Source: Pseudomonas synxantha (GTDB lineage Bacteria; Pseudomonadota; Gammaproteobacteria; Pseudomonadales; Pseudomonadaceae). From it: a stretch of DNA of 64,000 nt. The notes under the pieces were generated by a model, which was not told where the DNA came from, did not search any database, and worked only from the letters and a program-made list of their open reading frames with translations. Position numbers and translations under genes: made by a program. Shown here piece by piece: positions 36,240 through 46,895 of the stretch; within the stretch, counting starts at the first letter, position 1, and every line of letters starts with the position of its first letter. The DNA is taken from positions 6,324,001 through 6,388,000 of the forward strand of contig NZ_LT629786.1 in assembly GCF_900105675.1 (NCBI RefSeq), given 5' to 3'.

Positions 36240-37880
36240 ATGAAGTGGATAAAAAATGCGAAGCTTGCAACCAAGCTGTTGATGTCCTTCGTTTTGGTTG
36301 CGCTGATTACGTTGGTGGTCGGGGGCATTGGCTGGAGTGGCGTCAAGAAGTTGGGTTTTGCACTCAATCTTACCTTTTCAGACACCTTGGTTTCGGCTTC
36401 CAGCGTGTCCGAGGCGAAAGGCTTGATCATGACGCACAACCGCAATCTTTATCGTTTGTTGACGTTTGCGGCATCGGGAGCCGACAGAGCGGATGTGGAA
36501 GCGGTAGCGCGAGCATTGAATGACACCCAGCAACAGGTCGATAAGGTCTTCCACCACTATCGCTCAACCCCAATGGGCACTGAAGAGCGCCTGGCAGGTG
36601 AGGCATTCGAGAAACTCTGGGCAGCTTATCTGGTAAGCGCCAAACAGGTCATTGAGGCCATTAATCAAGAAAATTTTTCATCGGCCAGAAACCTGTTGAG
36701 CAATGAAAATGTACGCGCCATGAGTAACGCCCGCGAGCAGCTGGACGTTATCTTGGGCATCAACAGGGTTGAAGTAGACAAGCAAGCGCAAGCCGTTAAC
36801 GCCACGATCAGTGAGTCGACGACTCAGTTGTTCGTGGGCGTATTGCTGTCCTTCATGATCGCCATTGCGTTGGGGGTGTGCATTACACGCAGTATCACCC
36901 GTCCGATCGCCTCGGCGGTCATCAGTGCCGAGCGGGTTGCTCGTGGCGATCTGACTGAAATGATCCGCACCCATCGTGAAGATGAAGTGGGGCAGTTGCT
37001 TAACGCGCTGAGCGCAATGCAACGGAGCCTGAAAAAGACGCTACAGGAAATCGCGAGTGCCTCGGATCAATTGGCTGCCGCTGCAGAAGAGCTGAGCGCC
37101 GTGACCGATGAAAGTACCCAAGGCTTGATTCGCCAGAACGATGAAATTCAGCAGGCGGCGACGGCGGTCAACCAGATGACCGTGGCTGTGGAAGAAGTGG
37201 CGCGCAATGCTATTTCCACATCGCAGGCTTCTGAAGAAACGCGCAGCGAGGCAGTAAAGGGGCACGCTCACGTCGATGATGCGGTGGTCGGGATCACGCG
37301 AATGGTCAGCGAGATTGAAGGCTCGGCCGGTAAAGTCGAATCCCTCGCCGGGCAAGTTCGCGACATCGGCAAGGTGATTGACGTTATACGCAGCGTCGCA
37401 GAGCAGACAAATTTATTGGCATTGAACGCTGCGATCGAAGCGGCCAGGGCCGGAGAGCAGGGCAGGGGATTTGCCGTGGTTGCTGATGAAGTACGCGCTT
37501 TGGCCCATCGCACCCAGTCATCGACCGTTGAAATCGAAGGGATGATCAATGCCGTACAGCAATGCGCGGATGAGGCCGTTGCCGCAATGGGCGATAGTCG
37601 GTCCTTGGCTACGCAGACGCAGCGCTTGGCCGCACAGGCCGGGGAAGTGCTGCAAAGAATTTCGCTCGGCGTCGCGCAAATCAATGACCGCAATATCGTG
37701 ATAGCCAGCGCCTCTGAAGAACAGGCCCAGGTAGCGCGTGAGGTTGATCGTAACTTGACGAACATCCAGGACTTGTCCGCGCAAACAGCTGCTGGCGCGA
37801 ATCAGACCAATGCCTCCAGCCATGATCTTTCGAGACTGGCGCTGTCGTTCAATGATCTGGTATCCAAGTTCAAGCTCTGA
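36240..37880 (+). CDS. Methyl-accepting chemotaxis protein
   Basis: This 546-residue protein has a first membrane helix (about 12-32), a periplasmic four-helix-bundle sensor (about 35-195), a second helix (about 198-220; [17 protein letters not shown]), a HAMP domain ([19 protein letters not shown]) and a cytoplasmic signalling domain whose hairpin tip [19 protein letters not shown] starts near residue 388. It has no C-terminal NWETF-type CheR tether and ends [11 protein letters not shown]. The ligand is unknown. The gene stands alone with its own leader. Confidence 0.92.
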   Translation: MKWIKNAKLATKLLMSFVLVALITLVVGGIGWSGVKKLGFALNLTFSDTLVSASSVSEAKGLIMTHNRNLYRLLTFAASGADRADVEAVARALNDTQQQVDKVFHHYRSTPMGTEERLAGEAFEKLWAAYLVSAKQVIEAINQENFSSARNLLSNENVRAMSNAREQLDVILGINRVEVDKQAQAVNATISESTTQLFVGVLLSFMIAIALGVCITRSITRPIASAVISAERVARGDLTEMIRTHREDEVGQLLNALSAMQRSLKKTLQEIASASDQLAAAAEELSAVTDESTQGLIRQNDEIQQAATAVNQMTVAVEEVARNAISTSQASEETRSEAVKGHAHVDDAVVGITRMVSEIEGSAGKVESLAGQVRDIGKVIDVIRSVAEQTNLLALNAAIEAARAGEQGRGFAVVADEVRALAHRTQSSTVEIEGMINAVQQCADEAVAAMGDSRSLATQTQRLAAQAGEVLQRISLGVAQINDRNIVIASASEEQAQVAREVDRNLTNIQDLSAQTAAGANQTNASSHDLSRLALSFNDLVSKFKL

Positions 37881-37923
37881 ATGAAGGCCTGCTCTGTGTC
37901 GGCAGGGGTGGGTTCTCTAGGTT

Positions 37924-38964
37924 TTATAACCCGCCGTGGGCCTTGTACCAGGCCACCGTGTCAGTGAGGGTCTGTTCCAGCACGCGAAAGCTCAGGCCCA
38001 GCTCTTCTTCACTTTTGCGGTGGTCAAAGCAGGTACGGTGCTCCTCTCGTATCAACAGCCGCAACGTCGCCATGCTCAGCAAGATGGGCTTGCCGGTCAG
38101 GTAGGCGTAGGCCTCTTGCACCGCTGCCAACAGGTAGAGCGCAGGCAGCGGCAGTTGCCGGGACGGTGTCTTGACCCCGGCGATACGCCCCAGCACTGGA
38201 ATCAGCTGGCGCATGGTCAAGTTGCGGCCGGCCGCGAGATAACGTTCGCCCCGTCGCCCACTTTGTGCGGCGGCAATATGCGCCCAGGCCACATCGCGGG
38301 CATCGACCAGGGAAAAGGTGCCGGGGATCAGCCCCGGCAGCTTGCCGTTGGCGACGTCCTTGACCAGTTGCCCGGAAGAGGTCGGCCCACGGTCGCCCGG
38401 CCCCCACATCCAACCGGGCAACACCATGCAGGCGTGCATCTGCGGATGGCTGTCGAGAAATCTCAGCACCTCCCGCTCAGCCAGGATCTTGCTGCGATAG
38501 TAGTCATCCGCATCGGCTTCGGCCCGCAGGCACGTCTCGTCGATGGGCGTGCCGGGGGCACCGTCGAGCACGGCAATCGATGACGTGTGCACAAACCGTC
38601 GTACACCGGCGTCATAGGCATGCTCAAGCAGTGCTCGCGTACCGACGACATTGATCTTTTCCAGCGCTTCCCAATGGCTGCCGCCCTTGTAGTTATCGCG
38701 AAAGAACGCTGCGCAGTGAAACACCGTATCGCAGCCTTGCAGGGCAGCCGCGAAGGCGCCCACATCGGCCATGTCCCCCACCACCAGCTCCACGCTTGGC
38801 AAATCGCTGAACTGCTGCTCGCCCTTGGCCGGCGAACGGACAAGGGCTTTGACCGCGTAGCCACGTGCGACCAGCTCCCGTACCAGGTTGTTGCCCAGCA
38901 AGCCGGTTGCACCCGTCACAAAGGTACTGCGCAAGCGGTTGGGGTTCGTCTTCATACAGGCCAT
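37924..38964 (-). CDS. NAD(P)-dependent epimerase/dehydratase (dihydroflavonol reductase-like)
   Basis: This 346-residue extended short-chain dehydrogenase has the nucleotide motif G18-A-T-G21-L-L-G24, catalytic Ser in VHTSS (128-129) and Y155-x3-K159. The order fits the NAD-dependent epimerase/dehydratase family, close in style to dihydroflavonol-4-reductase or hopanoid-associated sugar epimerase relatives. The in-frame ATG at codon 4 is an equally good start. A LysR-type gene is transcribed divergently from the short gap and is the likely regulator. The substrate is not evident. Confidence 0.85.
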   Translation of the reverse strand: MACMKTNPNRLRSTFVTGATGLLGNNLVRELVARGYAVKALVRSPAKGEQQFSDLPSVELVVGDMADVGAFAAALQGCDTVFHCAAFFRDNYKGGSHWEALEKINVVGTRALLEHAYDAGVRRFVHTSSIAVLDGAPGTPIDETCLRAEADADDYYRSKILAEREVLRFLDSHPQMHACMVLPGWMWGPGDRGPTSSGQLVKDVANGKLPGLIPGTFSLVDARDVAWAHIAAAQSGRRGERYLAAGRNLTMRQLIPVLGRIAGVKTPSRQLPLPALYLLAAVQEAYAYLTGKPILLSMATLRLLIREEHRTCFDHRKSEEELGLSFRVLEQTLTDTVAWYKAHGGL

Positions 38965-39070
38965 TCCATTCGTTTAAAGGCCTGTAGATATACCGGTGAG
39001 ACCGCGCCTGAAAAACGGCGACTGCTGCATAATGGCTTTGCACATCAGCAGACCAGGGAAGCTCATAGAT

Positions 39071-39940
39071 ATGGCGTTGCAGGCAAATTGGGACGATCTT
39101 CGCCTGCTGTTGGCGGTTTCGCGGCGTGGCAGCTTTTTGCAGGCGGGGCAGATGCTCGGTGTGGCGGCATCTACCGTTGCCCGCCGCCTCACCCAACTGG
39201 AAACCGCCCTGGGCGAGCCGCTGGTGGAACGCGGCGTGGAAGGCTGCCGGCTCACCTCCCGAGGCCAAGCCCTGGTGGACGTCGCCCTCGCGGCCGAATC
39301 CGGCCTGCGACGCCAGACCGCGGTCGACGGCGCGCAGGCAACGCTAAACGGCACGGTGCTGGTCAGCGCCGGCGAAGGGTTTTCAGCGAGCGTACTGGAA
39401 GCCGCCAGCCGCTTTACAGCGCTGCACCCAGGCTGCTCCGTGGAATTGCAGACCACCACCGACTTTCACAAGATCGTACGAGGCGTCGCCGATATCGCCG
39501 TACGCACAGCCCACCTGGGTGAACCATCCCTGATCTATCGAGGGCTCGGCAAGCTCGCCTATGGCGTCTTCGCAACCGCCGAATACCTGGAACGGTTCCC
39601 CGCGCTAACCCCCGCCACCGCAGCCAACATCGCCTTGCTGCCACCCCTGGACCTACTACCGCAAATGCGCGCCGCAAAAGCCGCCGGGCTCGACCATGCG
39701 CCGATCAGCGTGAGCTCGTTTGCCGTGCAGCTTGAGTCGGTGAAGCGAGGGATGGGTGTGGCGGTGTTGCCCCGAATTCTGGCAGCGGGGTTGAGTGAGG
39801 TTTTCCCGGAGATAGCACTGCCGCCGATGGAGGTTTATCTGGTTACACGGCCACAGGCGTTGAAGCAGGTGCATATTCAGGGTTTTTTTGGGGTGTTGGA
39901 GGGGGTGTTGCGCGATGAAATCTCTAGCCTGGATAAGTAG
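39071..39940 (+). CDS. LysR-family transcriptional regulator
   Basis: This is 289 residues from the ATG at 39071; the earlier in-frame starts at 38996 and 39032 would add 13-25 residues before the conserved N-terminus. The winged HTH (WDDLRLLLAVSRRGSFLQAG...ASTVARRLTQLE) is followed by a substrate-binding domain (VLVSAGEGFSASVLEAA to FFGVLEGVL). The length is normal. It is divergent from the epimerase gene 106 bases away, the classic LysR arrangement, so it probably controls that gene and itself. Confidence 0.9.
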   Translation: MALQANWDDLRLLLAVSRRGSFLQAGQMLGVAASTVARRLTQLETALGEPLVERGVEGCRLTSRGQALVDVALAAESGLRRQTAVDGAQATLNGTVLVSAGEGFSASVLEAASRFTALHPGCSVELQTTTDFHKIVRGVADIAVRTAHLGEPSLIYRGLGKLAYGVFATAEYLERFPALTPATAANIALLPPLDLLPQMRAAKAAGLDHAPISVSSFAVQLESVKRGMGVAVLPRILAAGLSEVFPEIALPPMEVYLVTRPQALKQVHIQGFFGVLEGVLRDEISSLDK

Positions 39941-40042
39941 CGTTCCAGGAATTCATCGTGGGAAGGCAGGCGTGACCCATCCCACTGCCTGACTTCAGCG
40001 CCTGTCTCGCCTTTATCAAGCGGCCCGTTGTCAGCCAGTCCG

Positions 40043-40333
40043 TTACTTGTGGTAAGAGCTAATACGTGTACACGTCTTGCTGGTGACTTTCGGCAGCCGA
40101 TGTGCCGCTGCAGGCCGTGCCGCTTGGATAATGCAGTGTTCCTTATGACCATCTCCGTAAACCATCACTGCCGAGGTGGTAGAGGTACCATCTTCGTTCA
40201 AATACGTTGTGACATTTTCACTGCTCTCTGGGCGTTTATCAGGGCCGCCATAGGGGTCAGGGATCACAGGGGACTCGGCCGCATAGGCAGCCTGGGCGAG
40301 CAATAGAAATGTGAATGTGCAGATGAATTTCAC
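40043..40333 (-). CDS. Small secreted hypothetical protein
   Basis: From a GTG start with AAGGA 6 bases upstream this is 96 residues. The signal peptide MKFICTFTFLLLAQAAYA leads to a mature protein of about 78 residues with two Cys (EHCII and KTCTR), which could form one disulfide in the periplasm. Proline-rich start (PVIPDPYGGP). It is reminiscent of the short DUF2790-type Pseudomonas periplasmic proteins, but I am not sure of the match. It stands alone. Confidence 0.6.
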   Translation of the reverse strand: MKFICTFTFLLLAQAAYAAESPVIPDPYGGPDKRPESSENVTTYLNEDGTSTTSAVMVYGDGHKEHCIIQAARPAAAHRLPKVTSKTCTRISSYHK

Positions 40334-40586
40334 AATAAGTCCTTCGACAGGGTTGGCGGTTCGGTAAATACGATTTGGGGCTGCTATGCAGCTTAGACCG
40401 CGAAACCTCTTAGGAAATTTTTGCCACTTTCTCGGCTTGCCTCTCAGACACCGAAAAACGAAAAGAAAAAGGGGATATTTTTATTTTTACAGCGAAAAAG
40501 GGACAGAAATCCCGTACAGCTCATACCGAAGGCCTGAGCGAGTAACTCCCAACACCTCGCCTCATCACCGCCCAAATCCAAAAAAC

Positions 40587-40622
40587 AAAAAAGCCCCAAA
40601 TCTCTCGACCTGGGGCTTTTTC
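40587..40622. terminator. Bidirectional terminator downstream of tRNA-Arg
   Basis: AGCCCCA (40592-40598) pairs with TGGGGCT (40611-40617). An A-run lies on the left and a T-run on the right, so it works in both directions. It lies just past the 3' end of the reverse-strand tRNA. Confidence 0.8.
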
Positions 40623-40632
40623 TTTTCATATC

Positions 40633-40709
40633 TGGTGCACCCGGCGGGATTCGAACCCACGACCCCTGCCTTCGGAGGGCAGTACTCTATCCAGCTGAGC
40701 TACGGATGC
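40633..40709 (-). tRNA. tRNA-Arg (anticodon CCG)
   Basis: The reverse strand reads GCATCCG at the 5' acceptor and CGGGTGC-ACCA at the 3' end. The TpsiC arm is GGGTTCGAATCCC, the D arm is GCTCAGCTGGATAGAGT, and the anticodon stem CTGCC/GGCAG holds loop CTCCGAA. The anticodon is CCG, decoding CGG (Arg). CCA is encoded. The flanks 40334-40586 and 40710-41079 contain no gene I can support. Confidence 0.96.
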
Positions 40710-41079
40710 TTGTGCGGGCGACATCATACCCATGTCGACCTGATGCGTCCATGCTGGTCTTTGGGCGTTTAAGCGTAGGAATTCGCCGCGTGCAGGCCCT
40801 GGGCCGGGTGTCAGCGATCAGTGCGGTGAAACCAAGCGCAACTATGCTGATCATAAGATTTAGTCAGATGTGCCGTTTTCGTTCTTTTTTTCGAACATCC
40901 TATTGCCCTATACCCCCATTGATCCTAGGATTCGTTTGAGATTTCAAACGCTCTGTCTCCCGTGCGCTGTATTTTTCTCCCGCGCGCTGGGGCTGATTTC
41001 CCTGACGGCAGCCCACAAGGCGCCTTTCAACAACTCTAATTCGCTCCGCGTGCGCGCGGTGCTGTTAAGGAAAGCCGAC

Positions 41080-42522
41080 ATGCAGCTCAAAGATACCCAG
41101 TTGTTCCGCCAGCAAGCCTTTATCGATGGCGCTTGGGTCGATGCGGACAACGGTCAGACCATCAAGGTCAACAACCCGGCCACGGGTGAAATTCTCGGCA
41201 GCGTGCCGAAGATGGGCGCCGCGGAAACCCGCCGCGCCATCGAAGCCGCCGACAAGGCCCTGCCGGCCTGGCGTGCCCTCACCGCCAAGGAGCGCGCCAA
41301 CAAGCTGCGCCGTTGGTTCGAACTGTTGATCGAAAACCAGGACGACCTCGGCCGCCTGATGACCCTCGAGCAAGGCAAGCCGCTGGCCGAAGCCAAGGGC
41401 GAAATCGTCTATGCCGCGTCCTTTATCGAGTGGTTTGCCGAAGAAGCCAAGCGCATCTACGGCGATGTGATCCCCGGCCACCAACCCGACAAGCGCCTGA
41501 TTGTGATCAAGCAGCCTATCGGCGTGACCGCGGCGATCACTCCGTGGAACTTCCCGGCCGCCATGATCACCCGTAAAGCCGGCCCGGCCCTGGCTGCCGG
41601 CTGCACCATGGTGATCAAGCCAGCCTCGCAAACCCCATTCTCGGCCTTGGCTCTGGTTGAGCTGGCCCACCGCGCCGGTATCCCGAAAGGCGTGCTCAGC
41701 GTGGTCACCGGCAGCGCCGGCGACATTGGCGGCGAGCTGACCAGCAACCCGATCGTGCGCAAATTGTCCTTCACCGGCTCGACCGAAATCGGTCGCCAGC
41801 TGATGGCCGAATGCGCCAAGGACATCAAGAAAGTCTCCCTGGAGCTGGGCGGTAACGCACCGTTCATCGTGTTCGACGACGCCGACCTGGATAAGGCCGT
41901 CGAAGGCGCGATCATCTCCAAGTACCGCAACAACGGCCAGACCTGCGTCTGCGCCAACCGCCTGTACATCCAGGATTCGGTATACGACGCCTTCGCTGAA
42001 AAGCTCAAGGTGGCCGTGGCCAAATTGAAGATCGGTAACGGTCTGGAAGAAGGCACCACCACGGGCCCGCTGATCGACGAAAAAGCCGTGGCCAAGGTTC
42101 AGGAGCACATCGCTGATGCCCTGGGCAAAGGCGCCAAGCTGCTGGCCGGTGGCAAGGCGATGGAAGGCAATTTCTTCGAGCCGACCATTCTGGTCGATGT
42201 GCCGAAAGACGCCGCTGTCGCCAAGGAAGAAACCTTCGGCCCGCTGGCGCCGCTGTTCCGCTTCAAAGACGAAGCCGATGTGATCGCCATGGCCAACGAC
42301 ACCGAGTTCGGCCTGGCCTCGTACTTCTACGCCCGCGACCTGGGCCGGGTGTTCCGTGTGGCCGAGGCCCTGGAATACGGCATGGTCGGCGTCAACACCG
42401 GGTTGATCTCCAATGAAGTGGCGCCGTTCGGCGGCATCAAGGCCTCGGGCCTGGGCCGTGAAGGCTCCAAGTACGGGATCGAGGATTACCTGGAAATCAA
42501 ATACCTCTGCCTGGGCATCTGA
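41080..42522 (+). CDS. gabD: NADP-dependent succinate-semialdehyde dehydrogenase
   Basis: This is 480 residues from the ATG at 41080 (AAGGA 8 bases upstream). It is an aldehyde dehydrogenase with catalytic Glu in LELGGN (E255) and nucleophile C289 in GQTCVCANR, plus NPATGEILG near the start. Length and motifs match GabD, which oxidises succinate semialdehyde to succinate in the GABA shunt. gabT follows 180 bases later on the same strand, completing the GABA pathway. In-frame upstream codons exist but lack a ribosome site. Confidence 0.95.
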   Translation: MQLKDTQLFRQQAFIDGAWVDADNGQTIKVNNPATGEILGSVPKMGAAETRRAIEAADKALPAWRALTAKERANKLRRWFELLIENQDDLGRLMTLEQGKPLAEAKGEIVYAASFIEWFAEEAKRIYGDVIPGHQPDKRLIVIKQPIGVTAAITPWNFPAAMITRKAGPALAAGCTMVIKPASQTPFSALALVELAHRAGIPKGVLSVVTGSAGDIGGELTSNPIVRKLSFTGSTEIGRQLMAECAKDIKKVSLELGGNAPFIVFDDADLDKAVEGAIISKYRNNGQTCVCANRLYIQDSVYDAFAEKLKVAVAKLKIGNGLEEGTTTGPLIDEKAVAKVQEHIADALGKGAKLLAGGKAMEGNFFEPTILVDVPKDAAVAKEETFGPLAPLFRFKDEADVIAMANDTEFGLASYFYARDLGRVFRVAEALEYGMVGVNTGLISNEVAPFGGIKASGLGREGSKYGIEDYLEIKYLCLGI

Positions 42523-42702
42523 CCGGCAAGAGCTTGCAGCAAACGCAGAGGGCACGAGAGCGCTGCCCCTTTGCGTGTTTCACATCGTTATTCGTAGTGG
42601 CCGGGAAAGCTGTGGCAGTCGATCATCGCATGCTGCCGTAGTTGCCTCCCCGCCACGTATGCCTTGGACCACGCCACCCGATGAGTGGCGAATGAGGACT
42701 TT

Positions 42703-43980
42703 ATGAGCAAGACCAACGCTTCCCTGATGAAACGCCGCGAAGCCGCTGTACCCCGCGGTGTTGGCCAGATTCACCCGATCTTCGCCGAATCCGCGAAGAA
42801 CGCCACGGTGACCGACGTAGAAGGTCGCGAGTTCATCGACTTCGCCGGCGGTATCGCCGTGCTCAACACCGGTCACGTGCACCCGAAAATCATCGCCGCC
42901 GTGACCGAGCAACTGAACAAGCTGACCCACACCTGCTTCCAGGTGCTGGCCTACGAGCCCTACGTAGAGGTGTGTGAGAAAGTCGCTGCCAAGGTGCCAG
43001 GCGATTTCGCCAAGAAAACCCTGCTGGTCACCACCGGTTCCGAAGCGGTCGAGAACGCCGTGAAGATCGCCCGCGCCGCTACTGGCCGTGCCGGCGTGAT
43101 TGCCTTCACCGGCGCCTACCACGGTCGCACCATGATGACCCTGGGCCTGACCGGTAAAGTCGTGCCGTACTCGGCTGGCATGGGCCTGATGCCAGGCGGC
43201 GTGTTCCGTGCGCTGTACCCCAACGAACTGCACGGTGTGAGCGTCGACGACTCCATCGCCAGCATCGAACGCATCTTCAAGAACGATGCCGAACCGCGTG
43301 ATATCGCCGCCATTATCATCGAGCCGGTGCAGGGCGAAGGCGGCTTCTACGTCGCGCCGAAAGCCTTCATGAAGCGCCTGCGCGAACTGTGCGACCAGCA
43401 CGGCATCCTGCTGATCGCCGATGAAGTGCAAACCGGTGCCGGCCGTACCGGTACCTTCTTCGCCATGGAACAGATGGGCGTGGCCGCCGACCTGACCACC
43501 TTTGCCAAATCCATCGCTGGCGGCTTCCCGCTGGCCGGTGTGTGCGGCAAGGCCGAATACATGGACGCCATCGCCCCGGGCGGCCTGGGCGGCACCTACG
43601 CCGGCAGCCCGATTGCTTGCGCGGCGGCCCTGGCCGTGATGGAAGTGTTCGAAGAAGAGCACCTGCTGGACCGCTGCAAGGCGGTCGGCGAGCGCCTGGT
43701 GACGGGGCTCAAGGCCATCCAGGCCAAGTACCCGGTGATCGGTGATGTGCGTGCCCTGGGCGCGATGATCGCAGTCGAGCTGTTTGAAGAGGGCGACAGC
43801 CACAAGCCTAACGCGGCGGCCGTTGCCGCGGTGGTGGCGAAGGCGCGTGACAAGGGCCTGATCCTGCTGTCCTGCGGTACCTACGGCAACGTGTTGCGCG
43901 TCCTGGTGCCGCTGACCTCGCCGGACGAGCAGTTGGACAAGGGCTTGGCCATCATCGAGGAGTGCTTCTCCGAGCTGTAA
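42703..43980 (+). CDS. gabT: 4-aminobutyrate aminotransferase
   Basis: This 425-residue class III PLP aminotransferase has the cofactor lysine K269 in TFAKSIAGGFPL, IADEVQTGAGRTG and the GSEAVENAVKIAR motif. It transfers the amino group of GABA to 2-oxoglutarate, giving succinate semialdehyde for GabD. I chose the ATG at 42703 (GAGG 5 bases upstream); an ATG at 42685 would add 6 residues. A strong terminator follows, so gabDT ends here. Confidence 0.95.
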   Translation: MSKTNASLMKRREAAVPRGVGQIHPIFAESAKNATVTDVEGREFIDFAGGIAVLNTGHVHPKIIAAVTEQLNKLTHTCFQVLAYEPYVEVCEKVAAKVPGDFAKKTLLVTTGSEAVENAVKIARAATGRAGVIAFTGAYHGRTMMTLGLTGKVVPYSAGMGLMPGGVFRALYPNELHGVSVDDSIASIERIFKNDAEPRDIAAIIIEPVQGEGGFYVAPKAFMKRLRELCDQHGILLIADEVQTGAGRTGTFFAMEQMGVAADLTTFAKSIAGGFPLAGVCGKAEYMDAIAPGGLGGTYAGSPIACAAALAVMEVFEEEHLLDRCKAVGERLVTGLKAIQAKYPVIGDVRALGAMIAVELFEEGDSHKPNAAAVAAVVAKARDKGLILLSCGTYGNVLRVLVPLTSPDEQLDKGLAIIEECFSEL

Positions 43981-44002
43981 GCTCAGCGTCTGCATCGATA
44001 TG

Positions 44003-44029
44003 AAAAAACCCGCTTCGGCGGGTTTTTTT
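44003..44029 (+). terminator. Terminator after gabT
   Basis: ACCCGC-TTCG-GCGGGT forms a stable UUCG-type hairpin flanked by an A-run before and seven T after. Good intrinsic terminator. Confidence 0.92.
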
Positions 44030-44118
44030 ATGCTCACTGCGGCACATTCAGGCCTCGTTCATTGTACGCAGGCGCCTGCATTGTCTAAGGTGCAAGCATT
44101 GCCGATGGAGCGTGCTGG

Positions 44119-45327
44119 ATGACTGCTGTTGATTTACCTGCTGTACCCCGAGTGCTGATTGCCGAAGCGGACCCTTGGTCGCGGGACCTGCTCAAGCAAG
44201 TGTTGTTGAATGTGCGTTGTGATGCGCGGCTGGATGTGTGCGCCGATGGGCAGCAGGCCGCCACGCTGTTGCGGGAAAAAACCTATGACCTGATCCTTGC
44301 GGACTGGGAGCTTGCGGGCGTCGATGGCTTGAGCCTGCTGCGCAGTGTGCGCCAGCAGCGCCGCTCTCCCGCACTGCCGTTCATCCTGCTGAGCAGCCGC
44401 AATGACAGCGCCAGCGTACGCGAAGCCTTGCCCCTGGCGCCGACTGCGTACCTGACCCACCCGCTGAACATGGAGGGCCTGACCCAGCGCCTGCAAGACC
44501 TGCTGCTTAACGAAGGCGAAAGCGTGTATTGCGAGATTCCGGCGCTGGCGCCAGGCATGACCTTGCCAGCATTCCTGGAGCGGCGCCGAGAGGTCTGCGA
44601 TGGCGCGCCGTTGCGTGTGGATGTTAAAACCGCGGTGCAACGCAGCCTGGGGCCCGAGGGTCTGGACCTGCAGCAGCTCGAAGAGCAGGTGCGTATGGAC
44701 CCGCAAATCACCGCCGTGTTGATCGCCGCCGCCAACAGTGCCGGGTATCACGGCACGCCGGTGCAGACCCTGCACGCGGCCCTGAACAAGTTGGTACCCG
44801 GGCAAAGCATGAACCTCATCCTGGGCCTGGCGCTCAAGCACAACGTCGTGCTGGGTGACCCTGGGCTGTTGGCTTACGCCGAGCGGCACTGGCAGTTGTC
44901 TGAGGACAGCGCCGAGTACGCCCGACGCCTGGCGCGCATGCTGGAACTGGATCACCAGCGCTGCTATAGCGCCTGCATCCTGCATCGGTTGGGCGACCTG
45001 GCCTTGTTGCGCTGCCTGGAAGACTGGCGCCAGGCTGGCGGCGCCCTGGATGACGAAGCGATCGGCGAAGCCCTCGATACTTTTGGCGCCGCCTACGGCT
45101 CGGCGTTGCGCACGCGCTGGCGCTTGCCGTTGGAGTTGCGCCAATTGATCGCGGCCACCTATTCACTGGAAGGCGGTGTGTATTCACGCGAAGCCTTGGT
45201 GGTGAACCTGGCGACACAGATGGCGCGCTTGACCGAGCATGAAGGGCTGCAAGAGCTTGCCAGCAGCAAGACCGCACGGCTGCTCAAAGTGGGCTTGTCC
45301 GAACTGACAAGAGTACGCAAAGCCTGA
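44119..45327 (+). CDS. Response regulator with HDOD output domain
   Basis: This 402-residue protein has an N-terminal receiver (about 10-130) with acceptor D62 in LADWE and acidic E16/D18. The conserved receiver Lys is replaced by His114 (YLTHPL where KP is usual), so phosphorylation switching may be altered. The C-terminal part (about 150-390) matches an HDOD domain (LEEQVRMDPQITAVLIAAANSAGY, LILGLAL). HDOD proteins act in signalling, often with c-di-GMP enzymes. It faces a PAS-GGDEF cyclase across a large tandem array that includes its own 3' end. Confidence 0.83.
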   Translation: MTAVDLPAVPRVLIAEADPWSRDLLKQVLLNVRCDARLDVCADGQQAATLLREKTYDLILADWELAGVDGLSLLRSVRQQRRSPALPFILLSSRNDSASVREALPLAPTAYLTHPLNMEGLTQRLQDLLLNEGESVYCEIPALAPGMTLPAFLERRREVCDGAPLRVDVKTAVQRSLGPEGLDLQQLEEQVRMDPQITAVLIAAANSAGYHGTPVQTLHAALNKLVPGQSMNLILGLALKHNVVLGDPGLLAYAERHWQLSEDSAEYARRLARMLELDHQRCYSACILHRLGDLALLRCLEDWRQAGGALDDEAIGEALDTFGAAYGSALRTRWRLPLELRQLIAATYSLEGGVYSREALVVNLATQMARLTEHEGLQELASSKTARLLKVGLSELTRVRKA

Positions 45328-45345
45328 CAGACAATGAGATCCAAA

Positions 45346-46883
45346 TGTGGGAGGGGGGCTTGTCCACGATAGCGGTGGGCCAGTCAAGTATTGTTAAGCT
45401 GGTACACCGCCATCGGGAGCAAGCCCCCTCCCACATTTTGACCGAGTCTAGCCTGCGATAACGCGGTGCTTGCCCAGGCGCTTGGCCTTATACATCGCCG
45501 CATCCGCGCGGACGAATGGAGTATGCAAACCCTGACAGCCAATGAGATCCAAATGTGGGAGGGGGCTTGCCCCCGATAGCGGTGGGCCAGACAAGTATTG
45601 TTAACCTGATACACCGCCATCGGGAGCAAGCCCCCTCCCACATTTTGACCGAGTCTAGCCTGCAATAACGCGGTGCTTGCGCAGGCGCTTGGCTTCATAC
45701 ATCGCCGCATCCGCCTGGGCGAATAGCAGTATGCAAAACCTGACAGACAATGAGACCAAATGTGGGAGGGGGCTTGCCCCCGATAGCGGTGGGTCAGTCC
45801 AGCATTGCTAAGCTGATACACCGCCATCGGGAGCAAGCCCCCTCCCACATTTTGACCGAGTCTAGCCTGCGATAACGCGGTGCTTGCCCAGGCGCTTGGC
45901 CTTATACATCGCCGCATCCGCCTGGGCGAATAGCAGTATGCAAAACCTGACAGCCAATGAGATCCAAATGTGGGGGGGGCTTGCCCCCGATAGCGGTGGG
46001 CCAGACAAGTATTGTTAACCTGATACACCGCCATCGGGAGCAAGCCCCCTCCCACATTTTGACCGAGTCTAGCCTGCAATAACGCGGTGCTTGCGCAGGC
46101 GCTTGGCCTTATACATCGCCGCATTCGCGCGGACGAATGGAGTATGCAAACCCTGACAGCCAATGAGGTCCAAATGTGGGAGGGGGCTTGCCCCCGATAG
46201 CGGTGGGTCAGTCCAGCATTGCTAAGCTGATACACCGCCATCGGGAGCAAGCCCCCTCCCACATTTTGACCGAGTCTAGCCTGCGATAACGCGGTGCTTG
46301 CCCAGGCGCTTGGCCTTATACATCGCCGCATCCGCGCGGACGAATGGAGTATGCAAACCCTGACAGCCAATGAGGTCCAAATGTGGGAGGGGGCTTGCCC
46401 CCGATGCGGTGGGCCAGTCAAGTATTGTTAACCTGATACACCGCCATCGGGAGCAAGCCCCCTCCCACATTTTGACCGAGTCTAGCCTGCGATAACGCGG
46501 TGCTTGCCCAGGCGCTTGGCCTTATACATCGCCGCATCCGCGCGGACGAATGGAGTATGCAAACCCTGACAGCCAATGAGGTCCAAATGTGGGAGGGGGC
46601 TTGCCCCCGATAGCGGTGGGTCAGACAAGTATTGTTAACCTGATACACCGCCATCGGGAGCAAGCCCCCTCCCACATTTTGACCGAGTCTAGCCTGCAAT
46701 AACGCGGTGCTTGCCCAGGTGCTTGGCCTTATACATCGCCGCATCCGCGCGGACGAATGGAGTATGCAAACCCTGACAGCCAATGAGATCCAAATGTGGG
46801 AGGGGGCTTGCCCCCGATAGCGGTGGGCCAGACAAGTATTGTTAACCTGATACACCGCCATCGGGAGCAAGCCCCCTCCCACA
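45346..46883. repeat. Eight-copy REPIN array carrying the 3' ends of both flanking genes, about 207-bp period
   Basis: TGTGGGAGG-type left arms start at 45346, 45554, 45761, 45969, 46175, 46382, 46588 and 46795. Each spacer holds about 80 bp resembling the end of the right-hand cyclase gene (homologous to 46884-46964) joined to about 36 bp resembling the end of the left-hand HDOD gene (homologous to 45310-45345). Two spacer subtypes exist (GCGGACGAATGGAGTATGC and CTGGGCGAATAGCAGTATGC). The long open frames on the reverse strand here are repeat artefacts. Confidence 0.93.
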
Positions 46884-46895
46884 TTTGAACCGAGT

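Noticed and set aside
42580..44037. 485-codon reverse frame under gabT
   Set aside because: Shadow of gabT, which has complete active-site motifs.
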